From CAVORB01 sp964395315 (GTDB lineage Bacteria; Pseudomonadota; Gammaproteobacteria; Chromatiales; Chromatiaceae): a DNA stretch of 64,000 nucleotides. The stretch is from the NCBI GenBank assembly GCA_964395315.1, contig CAYNBI010000006.1, positions 3,472 to 67,471 on the forward strand, read 5' to 3'. Shown here piece after piece: positions 7,547 through 16,900 of the stretch (positions are counted from its first letter, which is position 1; every line of letters begins with the position of its first letter). A program made the position numbers and the translations under genes. The notes under the pieces are model-generated. The model saw only the letters and a list, made by a program, of their open reading frames with translations, had not been told where the DNA came from and did not search any database.

Positions 7547-7789
7547 TCAGACCTTGTCCTTCTCCTTGACGGCGGCCTCACCCTCGGCGGTGCGCTTGGC
7601 CGCGGTATCCTCGAGCTTCTTCGGCTCCTCGTCCTTCTCCGCCTCGTCCTGATTCATGGCCGAGCGAAAGCCCTTGACCGCGTTGCCCAGGTCCGAGCCG
7701 ATGCTCTTGAGACGCTTGGTGCCGAAAAGCAGCAGCACGATGACCAGAATGATCAACAGCTGCCAGATACTGATTCCACCCATACCCAT
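7547..7789 (-). CDS. tatA: Sec-independent translocase subunit TatA
   Basis: 80 residues: a short N-terminus, a hydrophobic helix (SIWQLLIILVIVLLL), the TatA hinge FGTKRLKSIGSDLG, the amphipathic helix AVKGFRSAM and an acidic/basic tail ending KEKDKV. TatA oligomers form the protein-conducting element of the Tat system. GGAGG lies 5 nt before the first ATG (7789); a second ATG two codons later (MGGIS) could also be used. It is the first tat gene after hisE, the common his-tat junction of many gammaproteobacteria. Confidence 0.95.
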   Translation of the reverse strand: MGMGGISIWQLLIILVIVLLLFGTKRLKSIGSDLGNAVKGFRSAMNQDEAEKDEEPKKLEDTAAKRTAEGEAAVKEKDKV

Positions 7790-7943
7790 GGTTGCCTCCG
7801 ATACCGTCTGCGCGAGACGGCGAGTCGTCTAGTTCAATCGCCGGTGGGCGCCAAGTGTGCGGCGGGTGCCGCCGCCGATGGCGCGGACCCCGGTGCGGAT
7901 GCGCGATCATACCCGAAGAGGATGCCCGGATGCAGTCCCTCAC

Positions 7944-8261
7944 TCACTTCCCGCGGCGGGCCTTTTCCTCGATTCCGGAGAGCCCGAAGCGGCGGTCGAG
8001 CTCGTTGAGCACTGCCTCCGGACCGAGTCCCCGGTGAGCCAACAGCACCAGCGTGTGGAACCACAAGTCGGCCACCTCGTGGACGATCTTGTCGGCCTCC
8101 CCATCCTTGGCCGCCATCACGGTCTCGGTCGCCTCCTCGCCGATCTTCTTGAGAATGGCGTCGACGCCCTTCGCATACAGCTTGGCGACGTAGGAGCCGT
8201 CGGGGTCCGCGTGCTTGCGCTCCTCCAGAACCTGGGACAGTCGCTCCAGGACGTCGTTCAT
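7944..8261 (-). CDS. hisE: Phosphoribosyl-ATP pyrophosphatase
   Basis: 105 residues of the MazG-like HisE family. The metal-binding helices are visible: KKIGEEATETVMAAK and DKIVHEVADLWFHTLVLL, with the conserved E-E-x-x-E and E-x-x-D arrangement. It removes pyrophosphate from phosphoribosyl-ATP in the second step of histidine synthesis. HisE is separate from HisI here rather than fused as in enterobacteria. It lies 45 bp after hisI and 154 bp before tatA on the same strand. Confidence 0.95.
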   Translation of the reverse strand: MNDVLERLSQVLEERKHADPDGSYVAKLYAKGVDAILKKIGEEATETVMAAKDGEADKIVHEVADLWFHTLVLLAHRGLGPEAVLNELDRRFGLSGIEEKARRGK

Positions 8262-8306
8262 GCCCGAGCCCTTACCCGACGTGTCACGGGGAGCCCATCG
8301 CCCTGC

Positions 8307-8699
8307 TCAGGACTTCCGGTAGATGACATCCGGATCCTTCAGCACCGGCGCAATCTCGGTCCATTCACCCTCCCGCAGCTCGCGGAAAAAGCAATTGTGC
8401 CGCCCGGTGTGGCAGGCGATCCCGCCCTTCTGCTCCACCTCCAGCAGCACAACATCCGCGTCGCAGTCCACCCGGATGGCGCGCACGACCTGCTGATGTC
8501 CCGACTCTTCCCCCTTGTGCCACAGTTTGCCGCGGGACCGGGACCAGTAGACCGCGTAGCCGGTGTCCTGGGTGAGCGCGAGCGACTCCCGGTTCATCCA
8601 GGCCATCATCAGGATCTTGCCGGTCCCGGCCTCCTGCGCGATGGCGGGCACCAGGCCCTTGTCGTCCCACTTGATCGCATCCAGCCAGTCTTCGTTCAC
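8307..8699 (-). CDS. hisI: Phosphoribosyl-AMP cyclohydrolase
   Basis: 130 residues. Recognisable blocks are GLVPAIAQEAGTGKILMMAW, MNRESL, YWSRSRGKLWHKGEESGH, DCDADVVLLEVEQ and the zinc-binding CHTGRHNCFF. It opens the adenine ring of phosphoribosyl-AMP. A GTG start at 8699 (VNEDWLDAIKWD) is chosen because HisI proteins begin just before the W-L-x-x-I/V-K-W element. Upstream is 20 bp of spacer to the hisA stop, and the ribosome-binding site is weak, so translation may be coupled. In related genomes hisF normally lies between hisA and hisI; it is missing here. Confidence 0.93.
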   Translation of the reverse strand: MNEDWLDAIKWDDKGLVPAIAQEAGTGKILMMAWMNRESLALTQDTGYAVYWSRSRGKLWHKGEESGHQQVVRAIRVDCDADVVLLEVEQKGGIACHTGRHNCFFRELREGEWTEIAPVLKDPDVIYRKS

Positions 8700-8719
8700 G
8701 TTTAATCCCGGGGATCGGT

Positions 8720-9451
8720 TCAACAAGTGTCGGCCAGACGCTGACCGGCGGCGAAATCCAGGGTGCCCTCGTAGATCGCCCGTCCCGTGATCGCGCCCAT
8801 GATTCCGCTGCCCGCAACGACACACAATGCCCGGACGTCGTTGAGATCGGTAATGCCACCGGAGGCGATCACCGGGATGGAGATCGCATCGGCCAGGGCC
8901 TTGGTGGCCTCGACGTTGGGTCCCGTAAGCATGCCGTCGCGCCCGATGTCGGTGTAGACGATGGCCGTGACGCCGTCATCCTCGAAGCGCCGCGAGAGCT
9001 CATCAACCCGGTGCGCCGTGACCTCCGCCCAGCCCTCGATGGCGACCAGCCCTTCCCTGGCGTCCAGGCCGACGATCACATGGCCCGGAAATGCCCGGCA
9101 AGCCCGTGAGACGAACTCCGGCTCCTTGACCGCCTGGGTGCCGATGATGCAGAAGCGCACGCCGGCCTGCAGATAGGCCGCGATGGTGGCCTCGTCGCGG
9201 ATGCCGCCCCCGACCTGGATGGGAAGCTCCGGGTAGGCGGCGGCGATGGCCCGGATGGCGTCGCCGTTCACCGGCTCGCCGGCGAAGGCCCCGTTGAGGT
9301 CGACCAGATGCAGGCGGCGCGCTCCCTCGGCCACCCAGCGACCGGCCACTTGCACCGGATCGTCCGAGAACACGGTCTCGTCCTCCATGCGGCCCTGGCG
9401 CAGGCGCACGCAGCGCCCGTCCTTGAGATCGATGGCGGGAATCAGCAGCAC
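8720..9451 (-). CDS. hisA: ProFAR isomerase (phosphoribosylformimino-AICAR-phosphate isomerase)
   Basis: 243 residues, a (beta/alpha)8 barrel. HisA-specific features are IPAIDLKDGRCVRL with the catalytic Asp near residue 8, VDLNGAFAG, IQVGGGIRD, VGLDAREG and TDIGRDGMLTGPN with the second catalytic Asp, plus IASGGITDLNDV. The QGRMEDETVFSDDP stretch is typical HisA rather than HisF, which would have LCHRVVVKG at this point. It starts with GTG, preceded by GAGGTG at 8 nt. It is 34 bp from hisB, with no room for hisH. Confidence 0.96.
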   Translation of the reverse strand: MLLIPAIDLKDGRCVRLRQGRMEDETVFSDDPVQVAGRWVAEGARRLHLVDLNGAFAGEPVNGDAIRAIAAAYPELPIQVGGGIRDEATIAAYLQAGVRFCIIGTQAVKEPEFVSRACRAFPGHVIVGLDAREGLVAIEGWAEVTAHRVDELSRRFEDDGVTAIVYTDIGRDGMLTGPNVEATKALADAISIPVIASGGITDLNDVRALCVVAGSGIMGAITGRAIYEGTLDFAAGQRLADTC

Positions 9452-9485
9452 GGTAAGGTCACCTCGGCAAGAAGGGCTCGGCGGC

Positions 9486-10091
9486 TCACAGCGAACCCTT
9501 CGTCGAGGGCGTCACACCCGCCATGCGCGCGTCCGGCTCCAGGGCCATGCGCAGCGCCCGACCGAAGGCCTTGAACACCGTCTCCGCCTGGTGGTGGGCG
9601 TTCTTGCCGCGCAGGTTGTCCACGTGCAGGGTCATCGCCGCATGGTTGACGAGGCCCTGGAAGAACTCGTGGAACAGGTCGACGTCGAAGGCGCCGATCA
9701 CGCCGCGGGTGAAGCTCACATCGAACACCAGCCCGGGCCGCCCGGACAGATCGATCACCACCCGCGACAGGGCCTCGTCCAGGGGCACGTAGGCATGACC
9801 ATAGCGGCGGATGCCCTTCTTGTCGCCCACCGCCCTTGCCAGCGCCTGCCCCACGGTGATGCCGATATCCTCCACCGTGTGGTGCGCGTCGATGTGCAGA
9901 TCGCCCTGCGCCTCGATGTCGATGTCGACCAGCCCATGGCGGGCAACCTGATCGAGCATATGCTCGAGGAAGGGCAGCTTGGTATCAAAGCTCGAGCGGC
10001 CGGTGCCGTCGAGGTCCAGCCGGACCCGGATGCGGGTCTCCAGGGTGTTGCGCTCCACTTCCGCAACGCGATGCAGGGTCTTGTCTTCCAC
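9486..10091 (-). CDS. hisB: Imidazoleglycerol-phosphate dehydratase
   Basis: 201 residues, the monofunctional form without the N-terminal phosphatase of enterobacterial HisB. The signatures are R.T.ET.I.V.LDLDGTG, LPFLEHMLDQVARHG, the manganese-binding DAHHTVEDIGI and NLRGKNAHHQAETVFKAF. It catalyses the sixth step of histidine synthesis. It is the first gene of the his cluster, 104 bp downstream of dtd, so it may have its own promoter in that gap. It ends in KGSL, close to the usual family length. Confidence 0.96.
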   Translation of the reverse strand: MEDKTLHRVAEVERNTLETRIRVRLDLDGTGRSSFDTKLPFLEHMLDQVARHGLVDIDIEAQGDLHIDAHHTVEDIGITVGQALARAVGDKKGIRRYGHAYVPLDEALSRVVIDLSGRPGLVFDVSFTRGVIGAFDVDLFHEFFQGLVNHAAMTLHVDNLRGKNAHHQAETVFKAFGRALRMALEPDARMAGVTPSTKGSL

Positions 10092-10195
10092 GGAGCTGAT
10101 CGATCTGTATGGTTGACTGCTACAGCTTGGTATTAAACCACAGGGCGCCCCGGCGGGCGCTATCGGGCGGGTCTCCGGCGCGTCCCGGACCCGGA

Positions 10196-10633
10196 TCAGC
10201 TCTCCAGCCAGAAGGTCACGGGACCATCGTTGACCAGGCTGACCTGCATGTCGGCGCCGAAGCGCCCGGTCTGTACATCGGAATGCGCGTCACGCGCACC
10301 CGCGACCAGGTAGTCGAACAGGCGTCTTCCCTCGTCCGGCGGAGCCGCCGAGGTAAAGCTGGCCCGCATGCCCTTTCTGGTGTCCGCCGCCAGCGTGAAC
10401 TGGGGGACCAACAGCAGGCCGCCCCCCATGTCGCGCAGGCTGAGATTCATGCGATCCGCCCCGTCGGGGAAGACCCGGTAGCCCAGCAGCCGCTCCAGCA
10501 ACCGGTCCGCCCTGGCCTCGTCGTCGGCCTTCTGCACCCCGATCAGCACCAGCAGACCACGATCGATGGCGCCCACGGTCTCGTCCCCGACCTCGACCCT
10601 GGCCGAGCGCACACGCTGCAAGAGCCCGATCAT
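10196..10633 (-). CDS. dtd: D-aminoacyl-tRNA deacylase
   Basis: 145 residues beginning MIGLLQRVRSARVEVGDE, a standard Dtd N-terminus. Catalytic elements are LLLVPQFTLAAD (the SQ-T/F-TL motif, with Pro in place of the first Ser) and the Gly-cisPro motif in VNDGPVTFWLE. It hydrolyses D-amino acids and glycine from mischarged tRNA. Its ATG overlaps the pip stop codon as ATGA, so translation is coupled. The Dtd start is fixed by this overlap and by the family N-terminus. Confidence 0.95.
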   Translation of the reverse strand: MIGLLQRVRSARVEVGDETVGAIDRGLLVLIGVQKADDEARADRLLERLLGYRVFPDGADRMNLSLRDMGGGLLLVPQFTLAADTRKGMRASFTSAAPPDEGRRLFDYLVAGARDAHSDVQTGRFGADMQVSLVNDGPVTFWLES

Positions 10634-11583
10634 CCGAGCGTGCGCGCGAAGCGATCCGTGGCCGCCACCAAGGCGCGGCGGATCCCCGGATCGAAGGCCG
10701 AATGGCCAGCATCCGGCACGACCTCGAGTCCCGCGCTGGGCCAGGCACGGTGGAGATCCCACGCCGAACGCATGGGACAGATGAGATCGTAGCGGCCCTG
10801 GACGATCAGCCCCGGGATGTCGGCGAGGCGCCCCGCATCCCTCAATAACTGGTCAGGCTCGAAGAAGGCATGGTTCACGAAGTAATGAGACTCGATCCGC
10901 GCCAGGCTCAAGGCCACGTGCGGATCGGAGAAATGGGCGCGCACGTCCTCGTTGGGAAGGAGGGTCGCCGTGCGTCCTTCCCAGACGGACCAGGCCTTGG
11001 CCGCCGCCATGCGGGCCACCTCGTCGACCCCGGTGAGCCGCCGATGATAGGCCTGCAGCATGTCGCCGCGCTCCGGCTCCGGAATCGGCGCGAGGAAGTC
11101 CTGCCACCAGTCCGGGAACACCCAACTCGCCCCCTCCTGGTAGAACCAGCGGACCTCCTCGTCGCGGCAAAGAAAGATTCCGCGCACCACCAGGGCAAGG
11201 ACGCGCTGCGGATGGGTCTCGGCATAGGCCAGGGCCAGGGTCGACCCCCAAGAGCCGCCGAACACCAGCCAGCGCTCGATGTCCAGGGCCTCGCGGATGC
11301 GCTCCATGTCCGCCACCAGGTGCCAGGTGGTGTTGTCCTCGAGCGACGCATGAGGCGTAGAACGCCCGCTCCCACGCTGATCGAAGAGCACGATGCGGTA
11401 GTGCTCGGGATCGAAGAAACACCGATGGGCGGGCTCGCAACCCGCCCCCGGCCCCCCATGGAGGAACACGGCGGGAATGCCGCTTGGGTTGCCGCACTCC
11501 TCCACGTACAAGGTATGAGCCTGGTCTACCTGGAGTTGCCTGGTCGCATAGGGCTCTATGGCTGGGTACAGGTCGTGATTCAT
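10630..11583 (-). CDS. pip: Proline iminopeptidase (alpha/beta hydrolase)
   Basis: 317 residues from ATG 11583. Motifs are LHGGPGAGC (oxyanion region), VLFDQRGSGRSTPH, the nucleophile elbow GGSWGST with Ser at about residue 111, GRYDLICP with the catalytic Asp, and DAGHSAFDPGI with the catalytic His. It releases N-terminal proline from peptides in the cytoplasm. The ATG at 11583 (MNHDLYPAIEPY) matches the family N-terminus; an upstream extension starting MRRPVPP is unlikely. It is the first gene of a minus-strand run into dtd and his. A putative sRNA gene is divergent from it. Confidence 0.95.
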   Translation of the reverse strand: MNHDLYPAIEPYATRQLQVDQAHTLYVEECGNPSGIPAVFLHGGPGAGCEPAHRCFFDPEHYRIVLFDQRGSGRSTPHASLEDNTTWHLVADMERIREALDIERWLVFGGSWGSTLALAYAETHPQRVLALVVRGIFLCRDEEVRWFYQEGASWVFPDWWQDFLAPIPEPERGDMLQAYHRRLTGVDEVARMAAAKAWSVWEGRTATLLPNEDVRAHFSDPHVALSLARIESHYFVNHAFFEPDQLLRDAGRLADIPGLIVQGRYDLICPMRSAWDLHRAWPSAGLEVVPDAGHSAFDPGIRRALVAATDRFARTLG

Positions 11584-11666
11584 TCGTCGAAGAATACGGG
11601 GCGGAACTGGGCGCCGCAATCCACGCGTCAGATTTATCCTACAAATAGGCCGGAAACGTAGGACAT

Positions 11667-11820
11667 TTTCTGAGCCGCAGCTGTGTCACTATTTAACCGT
11701 CGCCAACAAGGATTCAGGATAGAAACAGGCTGCAGGACGCCTCGGCCCCAACGGATCGACTTGCCAACCAAGCCCGGCGACGTGCCCCCGCTGCAGGATG
11801 CAGGCGGGGGTTTTTCTTTT
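11667..11820 (+). ncRNA. Candidate GGA-rich (CsrB/RsmZ-type) small RNA with promoter and terminator
   Basis: This pocket between two minus-strand genes contains a plus-strand terminator with no plus-strand gene in front of it. Upstream lies a possible promoter: TTTCTG (11667), 17 bp, TATTTA (11690-11695). The predicted ~118-nt transcript carries five GGA triplets (11710, 11717, 11735, 11753, 11796), several as A/C-AGGA. The last sits within CTGCAGGATGCAG, a small stem presenting GGA at its tip inside the terminator hairpin. This is the layout of RNAs that titrate CsrA/RsmA. The -35 box is poor and no sequence homology was tested. Confidence 0.4.
11785..11820 (+). terminator. Rho-independent terminator
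   Basis: CCCCCGC-TGCA, GGA, TGCA-G-GCGGGGG forms a long GC stem followed by TTTTTCTTTT. It points in the plus direction between the 5' end of pip (minus) and the 3' end of pbpC (minus), so it serves neither gene. Confidence 0.85.
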
Positions 11821-11823
11821 CGG

Positions 11824-13941
11824 CTACTGAAGAAACACGCTGACGCGGTCCGATCGACCCCGACCGTCGACCACTGCGATGGTGGTGAAGCCTGGCCCCT
11901 CCGGTTCCCATACCGCCGTCCGGGTGAATGCCGCTTGCTCCACCGGCGCGCCGTTCGCAAGCCAAAGGAAAGGCGGATGCCCACCCCGAACCTTCAGGGC
12001 GAGCCCCTTTCCGGCACCGGCGCCGAGACCTAGGTCCACCCGCGCACCCTGCGGCGGAAACGCGATCTCCGGAGCATCCGCGAACAACGAGGATCCCCGG
12101 TTCCCGCCACCCGCATGCCGCAGGGTCGGTGGCAACTGGGCGGTTGACGCAACCAAGACGCCGGGCGGCGCCGCTGGCAAGGGGGTCCGCTGGCCGACTC
12201 GGGCGAAGGCATCCACCAGGATGGGCGCGGCGGCCTCGATACCAGTCAGGCCGGGAACGGCGCCGCCATCGGGTCGCCCGGCCCAGACCCCAACCACGTG
12301 TCGGCCGTCGAAGCCGACCGCCCAGGCATCCCGGTAGCCGTAAGAGGTTCCGGTCTTGAAGGCGATCTGCTCGGGCGCGGCATGAGCCGGAGGCAGGACT
12401 CCTGCGAGGATCGATGTTACGTACCAGGCGGCCCGCGCGTCGAGCACCCGACGCGGCTCCGGAACAGACACGCTGCCCAACCAATCCTGGGTGAGGACGA
12501 GTGAGCGGCCGTTGCGGGCAATCGCGGCGTACAGGGCCACCAGATCGGTGAGCCGCACGCCGACGCCCCCAAGCCCGACGGCGAGCCCAGGCGGCGAAAG
12601 ATCGGGCAATGCCGGCCGCGCGCCCGCCCGCTTCATGCCCGCGACCAGTCGCGCCGGTCCGACTGCGGCGAGCAGCCTCACCGCAGGGACGTTGAGCGAT
12701 AACTGCAAGGCACGGCGCACCGTCACCGTTCCCTGAAAGCTGCGGTCGAAGTTGGTCGGAACGTAACCGGCAAAACCGGCGGGCCGGTCCTCGACCAGGC
12801 TCTCGGGGTGGGCGATCCCAGCCTCGAAGGCAAGGCCGTAGATCAGCGGCTTAAGAGTGGAACCCGGGGAACGCAGGGCCCGGGTCATGTCGATGAAGCC
12901 GTCGCGGCCGGTAGCGAGCAGGCCCGCCGAGCCGACGGATGCCAGGATATCCCCGCTGCGATGGTCGGCCACCAAGAGTGCCACCGAAACCCGCGCGCCA
13001 AGGCGCTCCGCCCGCTCGGCGGCCAGCCGCTCAAGCCGCTCCTGCAGCCCTGCATCCAGGGTCAGGCGGTGCACGCCGCGCTCCGGATGCCCGCGCACCG
13101 CGCGCTCCGCGGCGTGCGCCGCCAGCATCGGGTAGGGACGCCGCGACCTCGGCATCGGCTCGCGCCGCGCGGCCCTCGCCTCATCCGCGCTGATCACGCG
13201 GGATTCCACCGCGCGCGTCAGCACCCGGTCGCGAGCCCGGCGCGCCGCCTCCGGATGGCGGTCGGGACGACGCGCCTCCGGAGCCTGCGGAAGCGCAACC
13301 AGCAACGCCGCCTCGGCCGCGGTAAGCCGCGCCGGCTCCTTGCCGAACCAGGCAAGCGACGCGGCGCGCACGCCCTCGATGTTGCCGCCGTAAGGGGCGA
13401 GCGTCAGGTAGGCGGTGAGAATCGCGTCCTTGCTCTCCCGGCGCTCCAGGGCGAGGGCGGCGGCGATCTGCGTCAGCTTGCCGACCGGAGAGCGCGTCGT
13501 CCGCCCGTCCAGAAGCCGCGCCAGCTGCATGGTAATGGTCGAGGCGCCGGAAACGATGCGTCCGTTGGCGATCATCTGCCCTGCGGCCCGGGCGAGAGCG
13601 CGAGGATCGACCCCGGCGTGAGACCAGAACCGGCGGTCCTCGAAGGCCAGCAGCATGGCGATCAGGCGCGGATCGACCTCGGCCAGGTCCACCGGCATCC
13701 GCCAGCGGCCGCCCGCGACGGTGAAGGGTCGCAGCAGCCGCCCCGCGCGGTCGAGCACCAGGACCGAGGTCGGCAGCGCCAGCTCGGGCGGGCCTATCCG
13801 GCTCAAAAGGGAGAGCGCGACGGCGAGGCCTCCGGCGAGCAGCGCCCCTGCCACCAGTCCAAGGAGCGGAACGCGTACCGACCTCTGCACGGCCCTGCCC
13901 GGTCGCCCGCGCTGACTCCTGACCACGGCCTCGGACGTCAA
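11824..13941 (-). CDS. pbpC: Penicillin-binding protein 1C
   Basis: About 705 residues. There is an N-terminal membrane anchor (LLGLVAGALLAGGLAVALSLL). The GT51 transglycosylase domain follows with AFEDRRFWSHAGVDPRALARA (catalytic Glu), GASTITMQLARLL and LTLAPYGGNIEG. The transpeptidase domain has SPGSTLKP (nucleophile Ser near residue 359), LSLNVPAVR (SxN) and FKTGTSYGYRDAW (KTG near 530). A C-terminal PBP1C-type domain ends the protein. The likely start is TTG at 13941 with GAGGTG 5 nt upstream. The macroglobulin gene lies 28 bp upstream on the same strand. This pairing (pbpC with a bacterial alpha-2-macroglobulin) is widespread and suggests that cell-wall repair and protease trapping are co-expressed. 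Confidence 0.95.
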   Translation of the reverse strand: MTSEAVVRSQRGRPGRAVQRSVRVPLLGLVAGALLAGGLAVALSLLSRIGPPELALPTSVLVLDRAGRLLRPFTVAGGRWRMPVDLAEVDPRLIAMLLAFEDRRFWSHAGVDPRALARAAGQMIANGRIVSGASTITMQLARLLDGRTTRSPVGKLTQIAAALALERRESKDAILTAYLTLAPYGGNIEGVRAASLAWFGKEPARLTAAEAALLVALPQAPEARRPDRHPEAARRARDRVLTRAVESRVISADEARAARREPMPRSRRPYPMLAAHAAERAVRGHPERGVHRLTLDAGLQERLERLAAERAERLGARVSVALLVADHRSGDILASVGSAGLLATGRDGFIDMTRALRSPGSTLKPLIYGLAFEAGIAHPESLVEDRPAGFAGYVPTNFDRSFQGTVTVRRALQLSLNVPAVRLLAAVGPARLVAGMKRAGARPALPDLSPPGLAVGLGGVGVRLTDLVALYAAIARNGRSLVLTQDWLGSVSVPEPRRVLDARAAWYVTSILAGVLPPAHAAPEQIAFKTGTSYGYRDAWAVGFDGRHVVGVWAGRPDGGAVPGLTGIEAAAPILVDAFARVGQRTPLPAAPPGVLVASTAQLPPTLRHAGGGNRGSSLFADAPEIAFPPQGARVDLGLGAGAGKGLALKVRGGHPPFLWLANGAPVEQAAFTRTAVWEPEGPGFTTIAVVDGRGRSDRVSVFLQ

Positions 13942-13969
13942 TTCGGCACCTCGTCTCGGCGGGCGGTAG

Positions 13970-16900
13970 CTAGGGCGCGGGAGCGACCACCTCGACCCTG
14001 CCCCCGCCGGTCCAGGCCCGGCGCGCCGGCCGGTACATGTCCTCCACCGTCGCCGGCGGATGCTCGAAGACGCCAGGCGAGACGGCCCGCACCACGTAGG
14101 CGAGCTGGAACTGCCGCCCGTCTTTCGCCCCGCGCTCCACGGCCGCGACCAGGCGATCGGCGTGGAAGGCCTTGTGGGCCGGGGCCTCCAGCAGACCCAG
14201 CCAGGGGATGGTGGCGATGTCGCCCGCCCTTACCAGGTTCGGGTTTTCGATCTCGAACCCGGCAGGCAGAGGATCACTCAGGATCAGACGCGCCGCGCGC
14301 TGCCGGTCCGCGCTCACCGTGACGACCGCCACCAGGCGCTCGCCCTGCGCAACGCGGGAGGCGTCGATACGCCGGCCATCCAGATCGTAGTAGGCGCGCT
14401 CGATGGTATAGCCCCTGCCCCCGGCGGGCGGAGGAGCAACGGGAACGCCGCTCACGGTGATCAGGGCCTCCGCGGGCACGTCATTACGATTCGTGATGAT
14501 CACCTTAGCCACGTCGATGTCCGCTGCCGAAAACCCTCGGTAAAGGACTCCTTCGACCACTTCATCACCGAGCGCGAACCGCCCAGCGGCCTCCGCGTCC
14601 AGGGCGTGGACCGCCAGCAGCAGCCAGGCGTTCTCCTGGGTGCTGGTGCGTTCGCCGCTGCTCAGCGCTTCCCCGACCCGCAATGCCAGCCTAGGCCGGT
14701 CCACGGCGCCGCTCCCCGCCTCGGCGGAAAGGGCCAGAAGCGCCGCCGCGTCCCGCAGCTCGGAGCCGAAATCGGCGCGCCAGCCCCCCTCGTCCCGGCC
14801 GCGATCGAGGAGGGACTCGGCCGAGCGGAAGGCCGCATCGGAGCGCAGGCGTTCCCCGTAGAGGGCGAGCGCGGCGCCCATCTGGGCCCTGGCCATGGGC
14901 GTGGCGAAGGCCTCCAGCTTGGACTCCGCGTAGTAGCGCAGGTCTCCGATGGCCGCCCGTCCGTTGCGGGCGAGCACGTAGAGCGCATAGGCGATGTCCT
15001 CGCCGCCCTGGTCGAAGTCCGGTGCGTATGCCAGCCGGTTGCGCAGGTTGTCAAGGGCCGAGCCGAAGGCCGCTTCCGGCACCTCGTGCCCTCCCTCCCG
15101 CGCGCGGGTGAGAAAGTCGGTCACATAGGCGTCCAGCCACAGGTCCCCCCCGCCCGGGCCCCAGAGACCGAACCCTCCATCCGAGGACTGCTTGCCCAGC
15201 ACACGGGCAGTCGCATCGCGCACCTGCGCCGCGGCATCCGCGTCCCCGCCGAGACCCGCGGTCAGCGCCACCTGGTTGAGATAGAGCAGCGGCAGGGCCC
15301 GGCTAGTGATCTGCTCGGCGCAGCCGAACGGATTGCGGTCCAGCGCCCGCAGCAGGGCCGGGACGTCCATGCCCACGGCCGCGCCCGCAGAGACGGTCAC
15401 CGCGCCAGTGCCCGGCATCAACCCCTCGAACAGCCCCGAATCGAGCACCAGGCTAGCGCCCGGCGCCAGGTTGGCGCTGGATGAGCGCACCATCTCCGGG
15501 GCGTTGTCGCGCACCGGAACCGTGAGCCGTTTGTCGAGTACGCGGCCGTCCGGGGTCGTGAGGCGGATCAGCAGTGGGTGATCCCCGGTGGCCTCTGCCC
15601 GGATGGGCACTGAAACTCGGGCACGGCCGCCCTCGCCCAGATTCAAGCTCCGGGGCATCGCCGTTCCCCCGGTCAGGATGCCGGGGCCCTCCACGGCGAG
15701 CGTCACCTCCCCGATTGGCCCCTCCACGTGGCGGAGGTCGAGCAGCACCCGCGACTGGTCGCCAGGCGCCAGGAATCGCGGCAGGCTGGCGGTGACGACC
15801 ACCGGATCGCGCACCAGCAAGTCCCGCGCCGCATGCCCGACGCCGCTCGCCGACCAGGCCATGGCCATCACGCGCACGGTGCCGTTAAAGTCGGGGAGAT
15901 CGAACGCCACGGACACCGCGCCCCGCGCGTCCGACCGGAGAATGCCCGAGTGGAAGGCCACCAGCGCCTCGGTTGGGGGCGGCCCCTCGAACCGCATCAG
16001 GCCGGCGCCGCCGCCGGACCGCACCGTTCCCGGAACGCCTTGCATGCGGTCGATGAGCTGGCCGTAGAGGTCGCGGATCTCCATCCCCAGCGCGCGCTGC
16101 CCGAAGTACCATTCGTCCGGCGCGGGCGTCTGATAGCGGGTGAGATTGAGGATTCCGACGTCCACGGCGGCGACGGTGACGTAGGCCTCCTCGCCCGCCG
16201 GAAGGTTGCCAAGTGCGACGGACAGGGAGACGGGCCCTCGCGGCTCGGCGCGCGCGGGCGCGTCCAGCTCGACCTGGAGCCTGCGCTCCCCCGGATCGAC
16301 CCCGGCCCAGGCGAGCCCCAGGCTGCGGCCGGGCATGCGCTTGGCGTCCAGGTCCATCGGTCGGAAGAGGATCGCTGTCACGTAGGCACCCGGACCCCAG
16401 TCCGCCGTGACCGGAAGCTCCACCGTCGCTCCCTGCGCCGGGACCTCCGCCGGGGTCATGGCAACCAGACGATCGTCGACCACCATCACCAGCGCCAGTC
16501 CGGGGAAGCGGGGCTCGATATGCACCCGGGCCGTCTCGCCGACGCGGTAACGCGGCTGATCCAGCGACACCTTGACCAGGTCGGGCGTGTCCACCGCCGT
16601 CGGCGCCACGTACCAGCCGGCCTCGAAGCGCACCGACGCCGGCAATGCGCCACCGGCGGAATCCGTGACCTCGAGCTCATAGCCGCCCCAGCCGACCCTG
16701 GCCTCGACCCGTCCGGTATCCCGCCCGTCCAGGGACAGGTTGCCGCTGGCGACGCGCTCGCGGGTGACGACGGGCTCGTAGTCCCACTTGCCGTCCATCT
16801 CGTACCACTGGAAGGAGCGATGGACCCGGGACAGGGTCCAGCGCAATCCTTCGCGGCCCACACGAGCCCCATCCGTCCCCACTGCGATTACCTCGAAGCC

